A stretch of 63,072 bases of DNA, from the NCBI GenBank assembly GCA_020444175.1, contig JAHLLM010000034.1, positions 1 to 63,072 on the forward strand. The letters are read 5' to 3'. Positions 9,067-16,582 of the stretch are shown here, piece by piece (within the stretch, counting starts at the first letter, position 1; each line of letters opens with the position of its first letter). The DNA comes from Desulfobulbaceae bacterium. Lineage in GTDB: Bacteria; Desulfobacterota; Desulfobulbia; Desulfobulbales; SURF-16. The notes beneath the pieces are model-generated. The model saw nothing but the letters and a program-made list of their open reading frames with translations, did not search any database and had not been told where the DNA came from. A program made the translations under genes and the position numbers.

Positions 9067-10053
9067 ATGAATATTGGTATTACCTACGACCTGCGCTCGG
9101 AATATCTGGCCATGGGCTTCAGCGAGGATGAAACCGCTGAATTTGACCGCGACGATACCATTGTCGCCATTGAAAATGCTTTACAGGGGTTGGGGCATGA
9201 AACAGAGCGCATCGGCCATGTCAAGCAGCTTGCTGCTGCCCTGGTTGCCGGCAGGAGCTGGGATCTTGTTTTTAATATTGCCGAGGGTATGTTCGGCATA
9301 GGCCGCGAGGCCCAGATTCCGGCCCTGCTCGATGCCTACGCCATTCCCTATACCTTTTCCGATCCTCTGGTTATGAGTCTTACCCTGCATAAAGGCATGA
9401 CAAAGAGCGTGCTTCGTGATGCCGGAGTCGCCACCAGTGATTTTCTGGTGGCGTCTGATGCGGCCGGAGGTGAAAATATAAATTTTCCTCCGCCCTATTT
9501 TATCAAACCAATTGCAGAAGGCACCGGCAAGGGAGTTACCCCGGCCTCCATTGTCAGGGACAGGGAAGGGCTTGGCAAAGGCGTGGAAGACCTTGTTGCA
9601 ATATATAATCAGCCGGTACTGATCGAGCCGTATCTTTCCGGACGGGAGTTTACCGTGGGTATTGTCGGCACCGGAGCGGAAGCCGAGGTGGTCGGATCAA
9701 TGGAAATTGTTCTCATGGACAAGGCCGAGCAGGGTGTCTATTCCTACGTGAATAAAGAAAACTGCGAAGAGCTGGTGGAGTATCACCTTGTCTCGGCTGC
9801 GGACGATGCTTTGGTTGCTGAAGCTGAGCGGATTGCTCTTAGCGCCTGGCGTGTTCTCGGCTGCCGGGATGCCGGACGGATAGATATCCGTTGTGATGGT
9901 GGCTCGCAGCCTCTTTTTATGGAAGTAAACCCTTTGGCTGGAATTCATCCGGAGCATTCCGACCTGCCCATAATCTGCACCAAAAAGGGAATCAGCTACT
10001 CCTGGCTCATGGAGCGCATCATCAACTCTGCGGCAAAGAGGATCAGCTCATGA
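9067..10053 (+). CDS. ATP-grasp ligase, D-alanine-D-alanine ligase-like (first of two)
   Basis: I start this 328-residue protein at MNIGITYD, 49 bases after kamA; an upstream in-frame extension overlaps kamA and looks non-coding. Ddl-type hallmarks are DLVFNIAEG, LHKGMTK, IKPIAEGTGKGV and the metal-binding FMEVNPLAGI. In true D-Ala ligases the last motif is usually EVNTxPG, so the substrate is probably not D-alanine. The stop overlaps the next start (ATGA). Its place behind lysine aminomutase suggests that it joins beta-lysine or a related amino acid to an acceptor. That is inference. Confidence 0.85.
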   Translation: MNIGITYDLRSEYLAMGFSEDETAEFDRDDTIVAIENALQGLGHETERIGHVKQLAAALVAGRSWDLVFNIAEGMFGIGREAQIPALLDAYAIPYTFSDPLVMSLTLHKGMTKSVLRDAGVATSDFLVASDAAGGENINFPPPYFIKPIAEGTGKGVTPASIVRDREGLGKGVEDLVAIYNQPVLIEPYLSGREFTVGIVGTGAEAEVVGSMEIVLMDKAEQGVYSYVNKENCEELVEYHLVSAADDALVAEAERIALSAWRVLGCRDAGRIDIRCDGGSQPLFMEVNPLAGIHPEHSDLPIICTKKGISYSWLMERIINSAAKRISS

Positions 10054-11051
10054 AAATTATCATTGTTCACAATCAGGTCAGCAGCCAGGATAGTGCCGAT
10101 GCCCGCGATGTGCTGTTTCAGGTTGAGGCGGTTTCAGGTGCCATGAACAATCTTGGCCATCAAGTTGAAACGCTGGCCTGTACTCTGGATCTGGAAAACA
10201 TGGGGAGGACGCTGACTGAAAAGCGGCCTGATTATGTCTTTAATCTGGTTGAAGACATTGCCGGACAGGGGCGCCTTATTCATCTTTTCCCGTTTTTGCT
10301 TGATTCCCTGGGGATTGCCTATAGCGGTTCAGCGGCGGAATCGATTTTTTTGACTTCCCATAAAATCATGGCCAAGGAAAGAATGATTTTTTCCGGGCTG
10401 CCGACGCCGGACTGGAGAGGACCCTGTCCGTTTCGAGGACCAGGGAGGGCTTCAGGGGGTTGCAAAGGAGTGGGGAAATGGATTGTCAAGTCGCTGTGGG
10501 AGCATGCCTCTGTGGGGCTTGATTCCGGTTCTGTGCTGGAGACCGATTCTTTTGCAAGGCTTATGGGGGAAATGGAGAGTCGGCTTGTTAGTCTTGGCGG
10601 GGCCTGTTTTGCTGAGGAGTTCATTGACGGTCGTGAGTTTAACCTGTCTCTTCTGGAAAGTGACAGCGGTGTCGAAGTGCTGCCGCCGGCAGAGATTGTT
10701 TTTGAGGGGTATTCAAAGGATATGGTGCGTATCGTGGATTACCAGGCCAAATGGGAAGATGATTCTTACGGCTACCATCATACCAACCGGTGTTTTGATT
10801 TTGCTGAAGAGGACAAAGGGCTCCTGCAGAATTTAATTGGCCTGGCCCGCAAATCCTGGGAAGTTTTTGCTCTGGCAGGTTACGCACGGGTGGATTTCCG
10901 GGTGGATGACTCTAATCGTCCTTATATTCTTGAGGTCAATGCCAATCCTTGTCTCTCACCGGATGCTGGTTTTGCCGCTGCTCTTTCCCGGGCAGGGCTC
11001 AGTTTCGGGCAGGCTGTGCAACGAATCATCAGCGCGGGACGTGTTGCATGA
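10050..11051 (+). CDS. ATP-grasp ligase, D-alanine-D-alanine ligase-like (second of two)
   Basis: The 333-residue ligase has an N-terminal domain with DYVFNLVEDIAG, a central AEEFIDGREFNLS segment and the C-terminal magnesium site YILEVNANPCLSP. It is clearly a paralogue of the gene before it but strongly diverged, and its ATP loop differs (WIVKSLWEHASVG). It overlaps that gene and the following GNAT gene by four bases each, so translation is probably coupled. Two consecutive ligases suggest two successive amide bonds, or a two-subunit enzyme. The substrates are unknown. Confidence 0.85.
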   Translation: MKIIIVHNQVSSQDSADARDVLFQVEAVSGAMNNLGHQVETLACTLDLENMGRTLTEKRPDYVFNLVEDIAGQGRLIHLFPFLLDSLGIAYSGSAAESIFLTSHKIMAKERMIFSGLPTPDWRGPCPFRGPGRASGGCKGVGKWIVKSLWEHASVGLDSGSVLETDSFARLMGEMESRLVSLGGACFAEEFIDGREFNLSLLESDSGVEVLPPAEIVFEGYSKDMVRIVDYQAKWEDDSYGYHHTNRCFDFAEEDKGLLQNLIGLARKSWEVFALAGYARVDFRVDDSNRPYILEVNANPCLSPDAGFAAALSRAGLSFGQAVQRIISAGRVA

Positions 11052-11527
11052 AAATACGTGAAGAGGTGGAACCAGCCGATGTGCAGCGCGTTGCGAAACT
11101 GGTGGAAAGCACAGGTTTTTTTCGTGAGGCCGAGGTAGAGGTTGCCGTGGAACTGGTGCGTGACAGACTGGAAAAAGGGGAGGCAAGCGGCTACTCTTTT
11201 CTGCTTAGCGATGGTCAGGATAGATTGGCGGCATACAGCTGCTACGGACCCATTGCCTGTACCCTTACAAGTTTTGATCTGTACTGGATCGTTGTTCATC
11301 CTGACTATCAGGGACAGGGCATGGGCAAAGGGATTTTACGCCTGACGGAACAAAGGGTTGCCGGGGCAGGCGGTGAGCGTCTTTATGTGGATACTTCCCA
11401 GTCTGCTCAATATGCCGGTACCAGGGCCTTTTACGAACGCTGTGGTTACCGTCTGGAAAGTGTTCTTGCTGATTTTTACGGCCCGGGGGACGGCAAGGTT
11501 GTTTACTGCAAAAAGCTTGAAAAGTAG
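11048..11527 (+). CDS. GNAT family N-acetyltransferase
   Basis: The 159-residue protein has a single GNAT fold. The acetyl-CoA loop is seen in VVHPDYQGQGMGKGIL, and a C-terminal RAFYERCGYR is typical of the family. I use the ATG at 11048, which overlaps the stop of the second ligase, instead of an in-frame start inside that ligase. It is last in the kamA operon. It is much shorter than AblB, the beta-lysine acetyltransferase paired with KamA in osmolyte synthesis, so it may acylate the product of the two ligases. That role is inferred from position only. Confidence 0.85.
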   Translation: MKIREEVEPADVQRVAKLVESTGFFREAEVEVAVELVRDRLEKGEASGYSFLLSDGQDRLAAYSCYGPIACTLTSFDLYWIVVHPDYQGQGMGKGILRLTEQRVAGAGGERLYVDTSQSAQYAGTRAFYERCGYRLESVLADFYGPGDGKVVYCKKLEK

Positions 11528-11549
11528 ACTCTGAGGTTGCCTCAACCTG

Positions 11550-12917
11550 CTACGCTGCAACAACGCTCAGACCTGGTGCGCCTTTAATCAGATTTTTCGG
11601 ACTGTTTTTATGCATCAGGTAGATGCCGATGACAAAGGTCGCCAGCTCTGAAAGGGGAAGCACAATAAGTATAGAGTCATAACCGATGAGTACCTGAATA
11701 ATGAAGAGGAAGAAAACAGGCAGGAGAAGATTTCTTGCCAGAATGATGAGCGTTGAATCAAGTGACCGGTGCATTGCCGTTAAATAGGCAGCCAGCACAA
11801 TATTAATGCCGTTTACTATAAAAACAGGCCAGATCCTTGAAATAAAGAGGTTGGCCAGTTCTCTGGTTTCTCTGTCGGCGGAATTGATAAAGAGATTTGA
11901 AACCGTGTGCGGGGTGGTAACAAGCAGGATGCTGATAGCAATTCCTGCGGCAAAAACCGAAGCAGTTGCCAGAACCATAAATTTTCTGATGCGCTTATGT
12001 TTCAAGGCACCATAATTCTGACTGATAACGGGCTGCAACGAATCACTGATGCCGTAGCTTATAACCATGCCGGCAAGAGTCATGTAATTAATGATGGCAA
12101 ATGCGGCAATTCCGCTTTGTCCCAGTTTTTCCATAATAATCCAGTTGAAAATATACATGATGATACCAATGGAAAATTCATTGGAAAATTCCGGAAATCC
12201 TTTGGTTGAGGCCTTTAAAACCTCTGAAAAATCTTTTTTCCGCCAGTAAAATTGCAGTGTCCCCTGTTTTGCCACAAATGGGGCACATAAGAGTAAAAAT
12301 GTTACCATTTCAGCAAGTCCGGTACCCAGGGCTGCCCCTTTGTGCCCCATCTGGAAGTGAACAACAAAAAGCCAGTCTAAAATAATATTTACAAGACTTC
12401 CCGCGATCATTGCCGCTGAAGCCCAGACAGGAAGATTGGCTACCCTGATAAAATAAGACAGGCTGACAGCTCCAAGTTGAAAAATACAAAAAAAGAGCAG
12501 GATGCTCAGGTACTCGGCCACTGACGGTGCCAGTGTTTTGTCGGCCCCAAGCAGAAAAACAAGCTGGTCCATGAAGATCAGGCCAAGTGCGGTAACGGCA
12601 ATTGACAAACAACAAACAAAAACAATGATCTGGGAAAAACTTGCATTAGCGGCTTTGAGGTTACCGGCTCCGAGATGCTTGCCGCATCTGATAGCACCGC
12701 CGACGGAGAGCATTAAGGTCAGACCGAATAACAAACCGGTCGCTGGAATAGTGAGATTCACAGAGGCCATGGAGGTCGTTCCGGCGTAATTGCCAAGAAA
12801 TAAACCATCAACAACGACCGCACACGACATGGCCAGCATGCCTATGACTGAAGGAACTGCATAGCAGACGAAAACGGGAAAAATTTTGCCGGTTACCGGA
12901 TCAAGATCTCTGGTCAC
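11550..12917 (-). CDS. MATE family efflux transporter
   Basis: The 455-residue integral membrane protein has about twelve hydrophobic segments in two similar halves, typical of MATE (NorM/DinF-like) antiporters. These expel cationic drugs or metabolites using Na+ or H+. It opens with the family-like DLDPVTGKIFPVFVCYAVPS segment. It lies downstream of a TetR-type regulator on the same strand, so drug-responsive control is likely. The substrate cannot be told from sequence. Confidence 0.92.
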   Translation of the reverse strand: MTRDLDPVTGKIFPVFVCYAVPSVIGMLAMSCAVVVDGLFLGNYAGTTSMASVNLTIPATGLLFGLTLMLSVGGAIRCGKHLGAGNLKAANASFSQIIVFVCCLSIAVTALGLIFMDQLVFLLGADKTLAPSVAEYLSILLFFCIFQLGAVSLSYFIRVANLPVWASAAMIAGSLVNIILDWLFVVHFQMGHKGAALGTGLAEMVTFLLLCAPFVAKQGTLQFYWRKKDFSEVLKASTKGFPEFSNEFSIGIIMYIFNWIIMEKLGQSGIAAFAIINYMTLAGMVISYGISDSLQPVISQNYGALKHKRIRKFMVLATASVFAAGIAISILLVTTPHTVSNLFINSADRETRELANLFISRIWPVFIVNGINIVLAAYLTAMHRSLDSTLIILARNLLLPVFFLFIIQVLIGYDSILIVLPLSELATFVIGIYLMHKNSPKNLIKGAPGLSVVAA

Positions 12918-13167
12918 AAAGGTGCCTCATATTATGGTCCTGCAGAGCTTTCCGGGAATGACTTTGTCGCTTTTATGGGGGCAGATGTCCCAGGGCGACG
13001 CGTCGTTTAGAAGTCTCATGGGCTCCATATGGAGAATGGGCCTCAGCTTCAAACTGGCTCGTTGCAGGCATATTAAATTGCCAAGGTCACATAGAAGCAG
13101 CCAGCGTGAAACCGCTTACTGTTTCAGTTAATCGTGGACCTCAGATTATTGATAAAAGAAGAGAAGG

Positions 13168-13189
13168 TTGCCGAATTGTTATTCGGCAA
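13168..13189 (-). terminator. hairpin just after the tetR stop
   Basis: TTGCCGAAT, loop, ATTCGGCAA is a perfect 9-bp stem beginning three bases beyond the minus-strand tetR stop. It is followed on that strand by a pyrimidine-rich run (CCTTCTCTTCTTTT). It may attenuate read-through into the MATE gene. Confidence 0.5.
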
Positions 13190-13191
13190 AG

Positions 13192-13779
13192 CTAGACGGG
13201 TGATAAGCCGTTCAGGAAAGAATGGAGCACCAGGCCTGGGGCATCATTTCGAGCAATGTCGCCCTCCGAGACAGTCACCCAGGCGGTGTAGATCAGGTTG
13301 TCCAACACTGCCGCTATCCAGACTGGAGGGATATCCGCAGCGACAACTTTTTCTTCCCGTAATTTTGTTGAGAGTTCTTTTAAACGCACGAGCTGATTCC
13401 TGTAAAGATCCTCAATTCCGGAACATTCCGAGTAAATTTGTTCAGAACTGAGAAAATGAAAGCTTGCTCCAAGAGGGACAAGGACTTTTATATATTCTTC
13501 CAGGGTGTCCCTGGCAGTAAGCTTTTGCTCGAGAATTGGTTTGGTCGCGTTTTCAAGTTTTTGGTCGGCTTCCACGACAAGTTCGTGAATGAGCTGTTTC
13601 CTGGATTTAAAATAACGGAAGAGGGTGGCTCTGCCGATTTCTGCAGCCTCAGCAATTTCGTTGAGCGAAGCTTTTGGTTTTTTGGCAAGGACGTGCATTG
13701 CCAGGTTGAGTATTTTCTCCCTTGTTCGCTTTTGTCGATTATTTGACTTTGATTCCTCTGAATTATGAGGCTTTTCCAT
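13192..13779 (-). CDS. TetR/AcrR family transcriptional regulator
   Basis: The 195-residue regulator has an N-terminal helix-turn-helix: TREKILNLAMHVLAK, then LNEIAEAAEIGRATLFRYFK at about residues 40-60. An all-helical ligand-binding domain follows. The basic, asparagine-rich first 20 residues are a short tail before the HTH. It lies upstream of and parallel to the MATE exporter gene, 274 bases away, and probably represses it together with its own promoter. Confidence 0.9.
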   Translation of the reverse strand: MEKPHNSEESKSNNRQKRTREKILNLAMHVLAKKPKASLNEIAEAAEIGRATLFRYFKSRKQLIHELVVEADQKLENATKPILEQKLTARDTLEEYIKVLVPLGASFHFLSSEQIYSECSGIEDLYRNQLVRLKELSTKLREEKVVAADIPPVWIAAVLDNLIYTAWVTVSEGDIARNDAPGLVLHSFLNGLSPV

Positions 13780-13830
13780 GCTTGTATGTAGGGTTGGTCT
13801 TTGGTGTCTTTTCTGGATCTTGGGAGTCTG

Positions 13831-13843
13831 TAATGAGACATTA
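13831..13843. promoter_or_regulatory. possible TetR operator
   Basis: TAATG-AGA-CATTA is a short perfect inverted repeat about 50 bases upstream of the tetR start. It is a reasonable autoregulatory site but too short to be sure. Confidence 0.3.
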
Positions 13844-13891
13844 TAGTATCATGTGGGATAATGGATGTCAAGAATGTTCTTTTAGCAGCAG

Positions 13892-14221
13892 TTAAACATC
13901 CGTACATTGAGCCCCGCGAATTATCAAACTTTTAAACCACAGGAATTTTGTAATGCCAATTTCGATGATTCCATTAATTTTCTCGCTTTGCACATTTTTT
14001 AACTGCCAGACCGTAATGTCCTGGGTACTGAACGTGGCGTAGTTTGTCATACTGCTCTCATCGGGTTTGCCCGTGCGTACCGCAGGGGTTGGATAACTGG
14101 CTCATCAGCCAAGTCCGCTGGGGCGTTGTTCAAGGTAAATTGTTATGACATTGCCTTTTTTTTTGATGAGCTTAAGGGCTTCAGGATGAATGCGGATTTG
14201 CGTTTCTTTTTGTGTTGTCAT
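13892..14221 (-). CDS. candidate selenoprotein with adjacent Sec-Sec, CC/Se motif family
   Basis: Reading two consecutive in-frame TGA codons (14105-14107 and 14102-14104) as selenocysteine gives a continuous 109-residue protein, starting MTTQKETQIRIHPEAL and ending at TAA. Sec would be residues 39-40, in LEQRPSGLG-UU-ASYPTPAV. The flanks on both sides look like one protein: an IHPEALKLIKKKGNV start, PAVRTGKP in the middle and KFLWFKSLIIRG near the end. As I recall the small CC/Se motif (seleno)protein family of Desulfobacterota, a CC pair sits at this place. A hairpin with a GUA loop begins 13 nt after the second TGA. No good Shine-Dalgarno is visible. Function is unknown; redox chemistry is expected. 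The alternative is a dead gene, but stops exactly at the CC position argue against that. Confidence 0.75.
14070..14088 (-). promoter_or_regulatory. candidate bacterial SECIS hairpin
   Basis: On the minus strand CCCCTGCG, loop GTA, CGCACGGG forms an eight-pair stem with one mismatch. The loop starts with G and lies 21 nt after the second TGA (24 after the first). This falls in the 16-37 nt window and small-loop-with-G rule described for bacterial SECIS elements. Confidence 0.6.
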
Positions 14222-14421
14222 GGCAGTAAAGGGAGTAAGGTGAGCAAAATAGAATTTTCACACATTTTAATAAGAACTCAGTGTTTCTGCTTCCCAATTT
14301 GTATTTTTTGGGGAGCAGTATGAATTGGGACCCGGAGATCTTTCCATGGCGATTACTGTGCCTCTTTTTTAATTCATGTGAAAAAAAAATCTATTTATTT
14401 CTAATTATTAAAAAAACGTAT

Positions 14422-14572
14422 CTATTCAGCGAGGGCTCGCAATGGGCCTCAACTCCAGGCCGTACTATTCAGATGTACCTTAGATTTGGACAGGTAAGCG
14501 AGCTTGCGAGACTCCGATAGCCCGTCTATGTGAGCAGGTCTGATCGTTCAAAGATGAGGTGCAACTGAATAG
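14422..14572. repeat. dispersed repeat family D, copy 1
   Basis: The repeat runs from CTATTCAGCGAGGGCTC to GCAACTGAATAG, with 8-9 bp inverted ends (CTATTCAG/CTGAATAG). The same sequence recurs at 19999-20167 with an extra block of about 18 bases. It has no coding content and looks like a non-autonomous mobile element. Confidence 0.7.
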
Positions 14573-14885
14573 TCACAAACAAACAATGATGCTCAGTGGG
14601 GTAAGGCGACAGACAGGTTGTTTCCATTATAGAAAAGTCCTTTTCTTCGCTAAGGTTTGTTCTATGCCGAGGGGATGACAAAATTGCTGAGAGATCTCTT
14701 TTTTTTCTGCCTCTGTTGTTGTATGATTACTACTTTTCAATAATGGAGGGAAAGGGAGAGGTGGCCTGATCCAAAACCAGCTTGTTCGAGAATTACCATT
14801 TATGTGTTATGTCCTTGAGGTTGGCGAAGGTCTTGGCTTTAACTTTTGTAATTTCAAGTTGCAAAAGTTGTCAATAAATCTTATT

Positions 14886-14897
14886 ATTACTAGTAAT
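14886..14897. promoter_or_regulatory. palindrome upstream of the Fur/PerR-type regulator gene
   Basis: ATTACTAGTAAT is a perfect 12-bp palindrome 29 bases ahead of the regulator start. Its core ACTAGTAAT recurs before fprA at 16436-16444. It is a candidate operator for autoregulation and for the oxygen-defence cluster. Confidence 0.5.
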
Positions 14898-14926
14898 CAT
14901 TTTCAATTACTGGGAGGACACACACC

Positions 14927-15340
14927 ATGACTGAAGAACACAAACTGCGCATGACCAAACAACGGCAAATAATTCTTGAGGAATTACGAGCTGTTAAAAC
15001 GCATCCAACAGCTGATGATATGTATCAGATGTTGCGGAAGAGGATGCCCAAAATCAGTCTCGGAACTGTTTACAGAAATCTGGAGATTCTTTCCGAGTCT
15101 GGAATTATCCAGAAGCTTGATGTCGGGGGGACCCAGAAAAGATTTGATGGTGACATCAGCATTCACTCCCATGTACGATGTGTTGAATGCGGCTGTGTGG
15201 GTGATATTGATGTAAAGCCAAAATACAACCTGGAAGAGGAGGCCCAGAAAATGACGGACTTTGATATTTACCGTCATCGTCTTGAGTTTACGGGAATGTG
15301 TCCGAGTTGTAAGCAAAAGAAAAAGGTTGGCCAGGCTTAG
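14927..15340 (+). CDS. Fur family transcriptional regulator (PerR-like)
   Basis: The 137-residue Fur-fold repressor has the winged-helix segment HPTADDMYQMLRKR...SLGTVYRNLEIL and two CxxC pairs (CVEC, CPSC) that bind structural zinc. A histidine-rich regulatory site, DISIHSHVRC, lies between them. It is the first gene of a run with desulfoferrodoxin and ferritin, followed by fprA, which is typical of PerR-type peroxide control in sulfate reducers. GGGAGGA precedes the ATG. PerR and Fur cannot be told apart with certainty from sequence. Confidence 0.9.
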   Translation: MTEEHKLRMTKQRQIILEELRAVKTHPTADDMYQMLRKRMPKISLGTVYRNLEILSESGIIQKLDVGGTQKRFDGDISIHSHVRCVECGCVGDIDVKPKYNLEEEAQKMTDFDIYRHRLEFTGMCPSCKQKKKVGQA

Positions 15341-15393
15341 TTTGGCAATTTGTTGTTGTCTAATCGCAAAAAATACGAGAAAGGGTGAGGGAA

Positions 15394-15768
15394 ATGGCAA
15401 AACAGCTTGAGGTGTATCGGTGCGAATTGTGTGGAAACATTGTTGAGGTGCTGCATGGCGGAGCAGGCGAACTCGTCTGCTGTGGGCAGCCCATGACACA
15501 TTTAGTTGAAAATACGGTTGATGCTGCTAAAGAAAAACATGTCCCTGTCATTGAAAAAATTGATGGGGGTTATCTGGTGAAAGTTGGAAGCGTTCCTCAT
15601 CCAATGGAAGAAAAACACTATATCGAATGGATTGAACTCCATGCAGGCGGCAAGGTGCAGCGTCAATTCCTGCAGCCTGGAGATGCCCCGGAAGCAAAAT
15701 TTGCTTCCGATGAAAAAGATGTGTCAGCCCGTGAGTATTGTAACCTTCATGGATTATGGAGGAGTTAA
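15394..15768 (+). CDS. dfx: desulfoferrodoxin (two-iron superoxide reductase)
   Basis: The 124-residue protein reduces superoxide to hydrogen peroxide without making oxygen. The N-terminal desulforedoxin centre uses C10, C13, C29 and C30. The catalytic iron ligands are H49, H69, H75, C116 and H119, and E47-K48 sit beside the active site, numbering that matches classical desulfoferrodoxins. I use the ATG at 15394, since GTGAGG just before it serves as Shine-Dalgarno; a GTG nine bases earlier is possible. It follows the PerR-like gene by 53 bases and precedes ferritin by 3. Confidence 0.95.
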   Translation: MAKQLEVYRCELCGNIVEVLHGGAGELVCCGQPMTHLVENTVDAAKEKHVPVIEKIDGGYLVKVGSVPHPMEEKHYIEWIELHAGGKVQRQFLQPGDAPEAKFASDEKDVSAREYCNLHGLWRS

Positions 15769-15771
15769 GGA

Positions 15772-16278
15772 ATGTTGAATGCCAAGATGGAGAAAGCTCT
15801 TAATGAGCAGGTGAACTGGGAACTCTACTCCTCTTATTTCTATCTTTCCATGAGCTCTTATTTTGAGTCAATCAGCCTGCCCGGCTGTGCTGCCTGGATG
15901 AAAGCCCAGGCCCAGGAAGAACTCTTTCATGCCATAAAACTTTATGGCTTTATTAATGAAAGAGGCGGGAGGGCCATTATGGAGGCCATCGGCAAGCCAC
16001 CTTCTGAGTGGGATTCGCCCCTTGCCGTTTTTGAAGATGTGCTGGCCCATGAACAGAAAGTGACCGGGCTTATTAATGATCTTGTTAATCTTGCCCTTGA
16101 TGAGCGCGATCATGCCAGTAATATATTTCTGCAATGGTTTGTTTCGGAACAGGTTGAGGAAGAGGCAAGCGTCGGTGGAGTCCTGGATAAATTCAGATTA
16201 ATTGGTGATGACAAGGGCGGTCTGTTTGCCATGGATCAGGAATTGGGACAGAGGGTCTTTACTCCGCCTGCAAAATAG
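15772..16278 (+). CDS. ftnA: ferritin
   Basis: The 168-residue non-haem ferritin stores iron as Fe(III) oxide. Ferroxidase residues E17, E50 and H53 are in the same places as in E. coli FtnA, with later acidic residues in the EQVEEEAS helix. It starts three bases after the desulfoferrodoxin stop, so the two are probably co-translated: superoxide is removed while free iron is locked away from Fenton chemistry. A strong terminator follows. Confidence 0.94.
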   Translation: MLNAKMEKALNEQVNWELYSSYFYLSMSSYFESISLPGCAAWMKAQAQEELFHAIKLYGFINERGGRAIMEAIGKPPSEWDSPLAVFEDVLAHEQKVTGLINDLVNLALDERDHASNIFLQWFVSEQVEEEASVGGVLDKFRLIGDDKGGLFAMDQELGQRVFTPPAK

Positions 16279-16333
16279 CCGTTGTGCAGGCTGAATTGCA
16301 GGCCGCACTTCCTTAGTTGCTTCTTGAAAATTG

Positions 16334-16373
16334 AAAGCCGCTATGACACATCGAGGTCGTAGCGGCTTTTTTT
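16334..16373 (+). terminator. intrinsic terminator after ferritin
   Basis: AAAGCCGCTATGAC pairs with GGTCGTAGCGGCTTT (14 pairs, one G-U) and is followed by a run of T. It closes the regulator-desulfoferrodoxin-ferritin transcript. Confidence 0.9.
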
Positions 16374-16427
16374 ATGTCCACGACTTTTTGAAATTGCGAT
16401 TGACATAATGAGATGATAAATGTTTTT

Positions 16428-16445
16428 AATTATCAACTAGTAATA
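16428..16445. promoter_or_regulatory. candidate operator upstream of fprA
   Basis: The AT-rich segment has ACTAGTAAT (16436-16444), the same core as in the palindrome before the PerR-like gene. It lies about 140 bases upstream of the fprA start. Shared regulation is a guess from this match. Confidence 0.35.
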
Positions 16446-16582
16446 AAGACGACCAGCATCATTATAAACGAGCTTTGAAAGATTTACGAACGTCGATCCC
16501 TGTGTTTGGGAACTGGGCACAGCAGACGGCGGGCAGAGTTGAGATTTTTGGCGACTTCATCATAATTCAAGGGAGGAATAAA

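Larger units (their letters stand above)
14222..14926. other. 705-base spacer with a repeat element and the fur promoter region
   Basis: The spacer holds a 151-bp repeat (14422-14572), a T-rich stretch near 14700 and, close to the fur-like gene, a palindrome ATTACTAGTAAT. No gene is recognised here. Confidence 0.5.
16279..16582. other. 304-base spacer: terminator and fprA promoter region
   Basis: The spacer contains the ferritin terminator (16334-16373) and an AT-rich promoter region with an ACTAGTAAT core shared with the regulator's upstream palindrome. No gene was found. Confidence 0.6.

Noticed and set aside
11048-11527. GNAT gene as AblB beta-lysine acetyltransferase
   Set aside because: At 159 residues it is roughly half the length of AblB, and two ligase genes lie between it and kamA.
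13892-14221. Treating the double-TGA gene as a simple pseudogene
   Set aside because: There are no frameshifts or other stops over 109 codons, the stops are both TGA at a motif position, and a SECIS-like hairpin follows. The pseudogene reading remains possible but is less likely.
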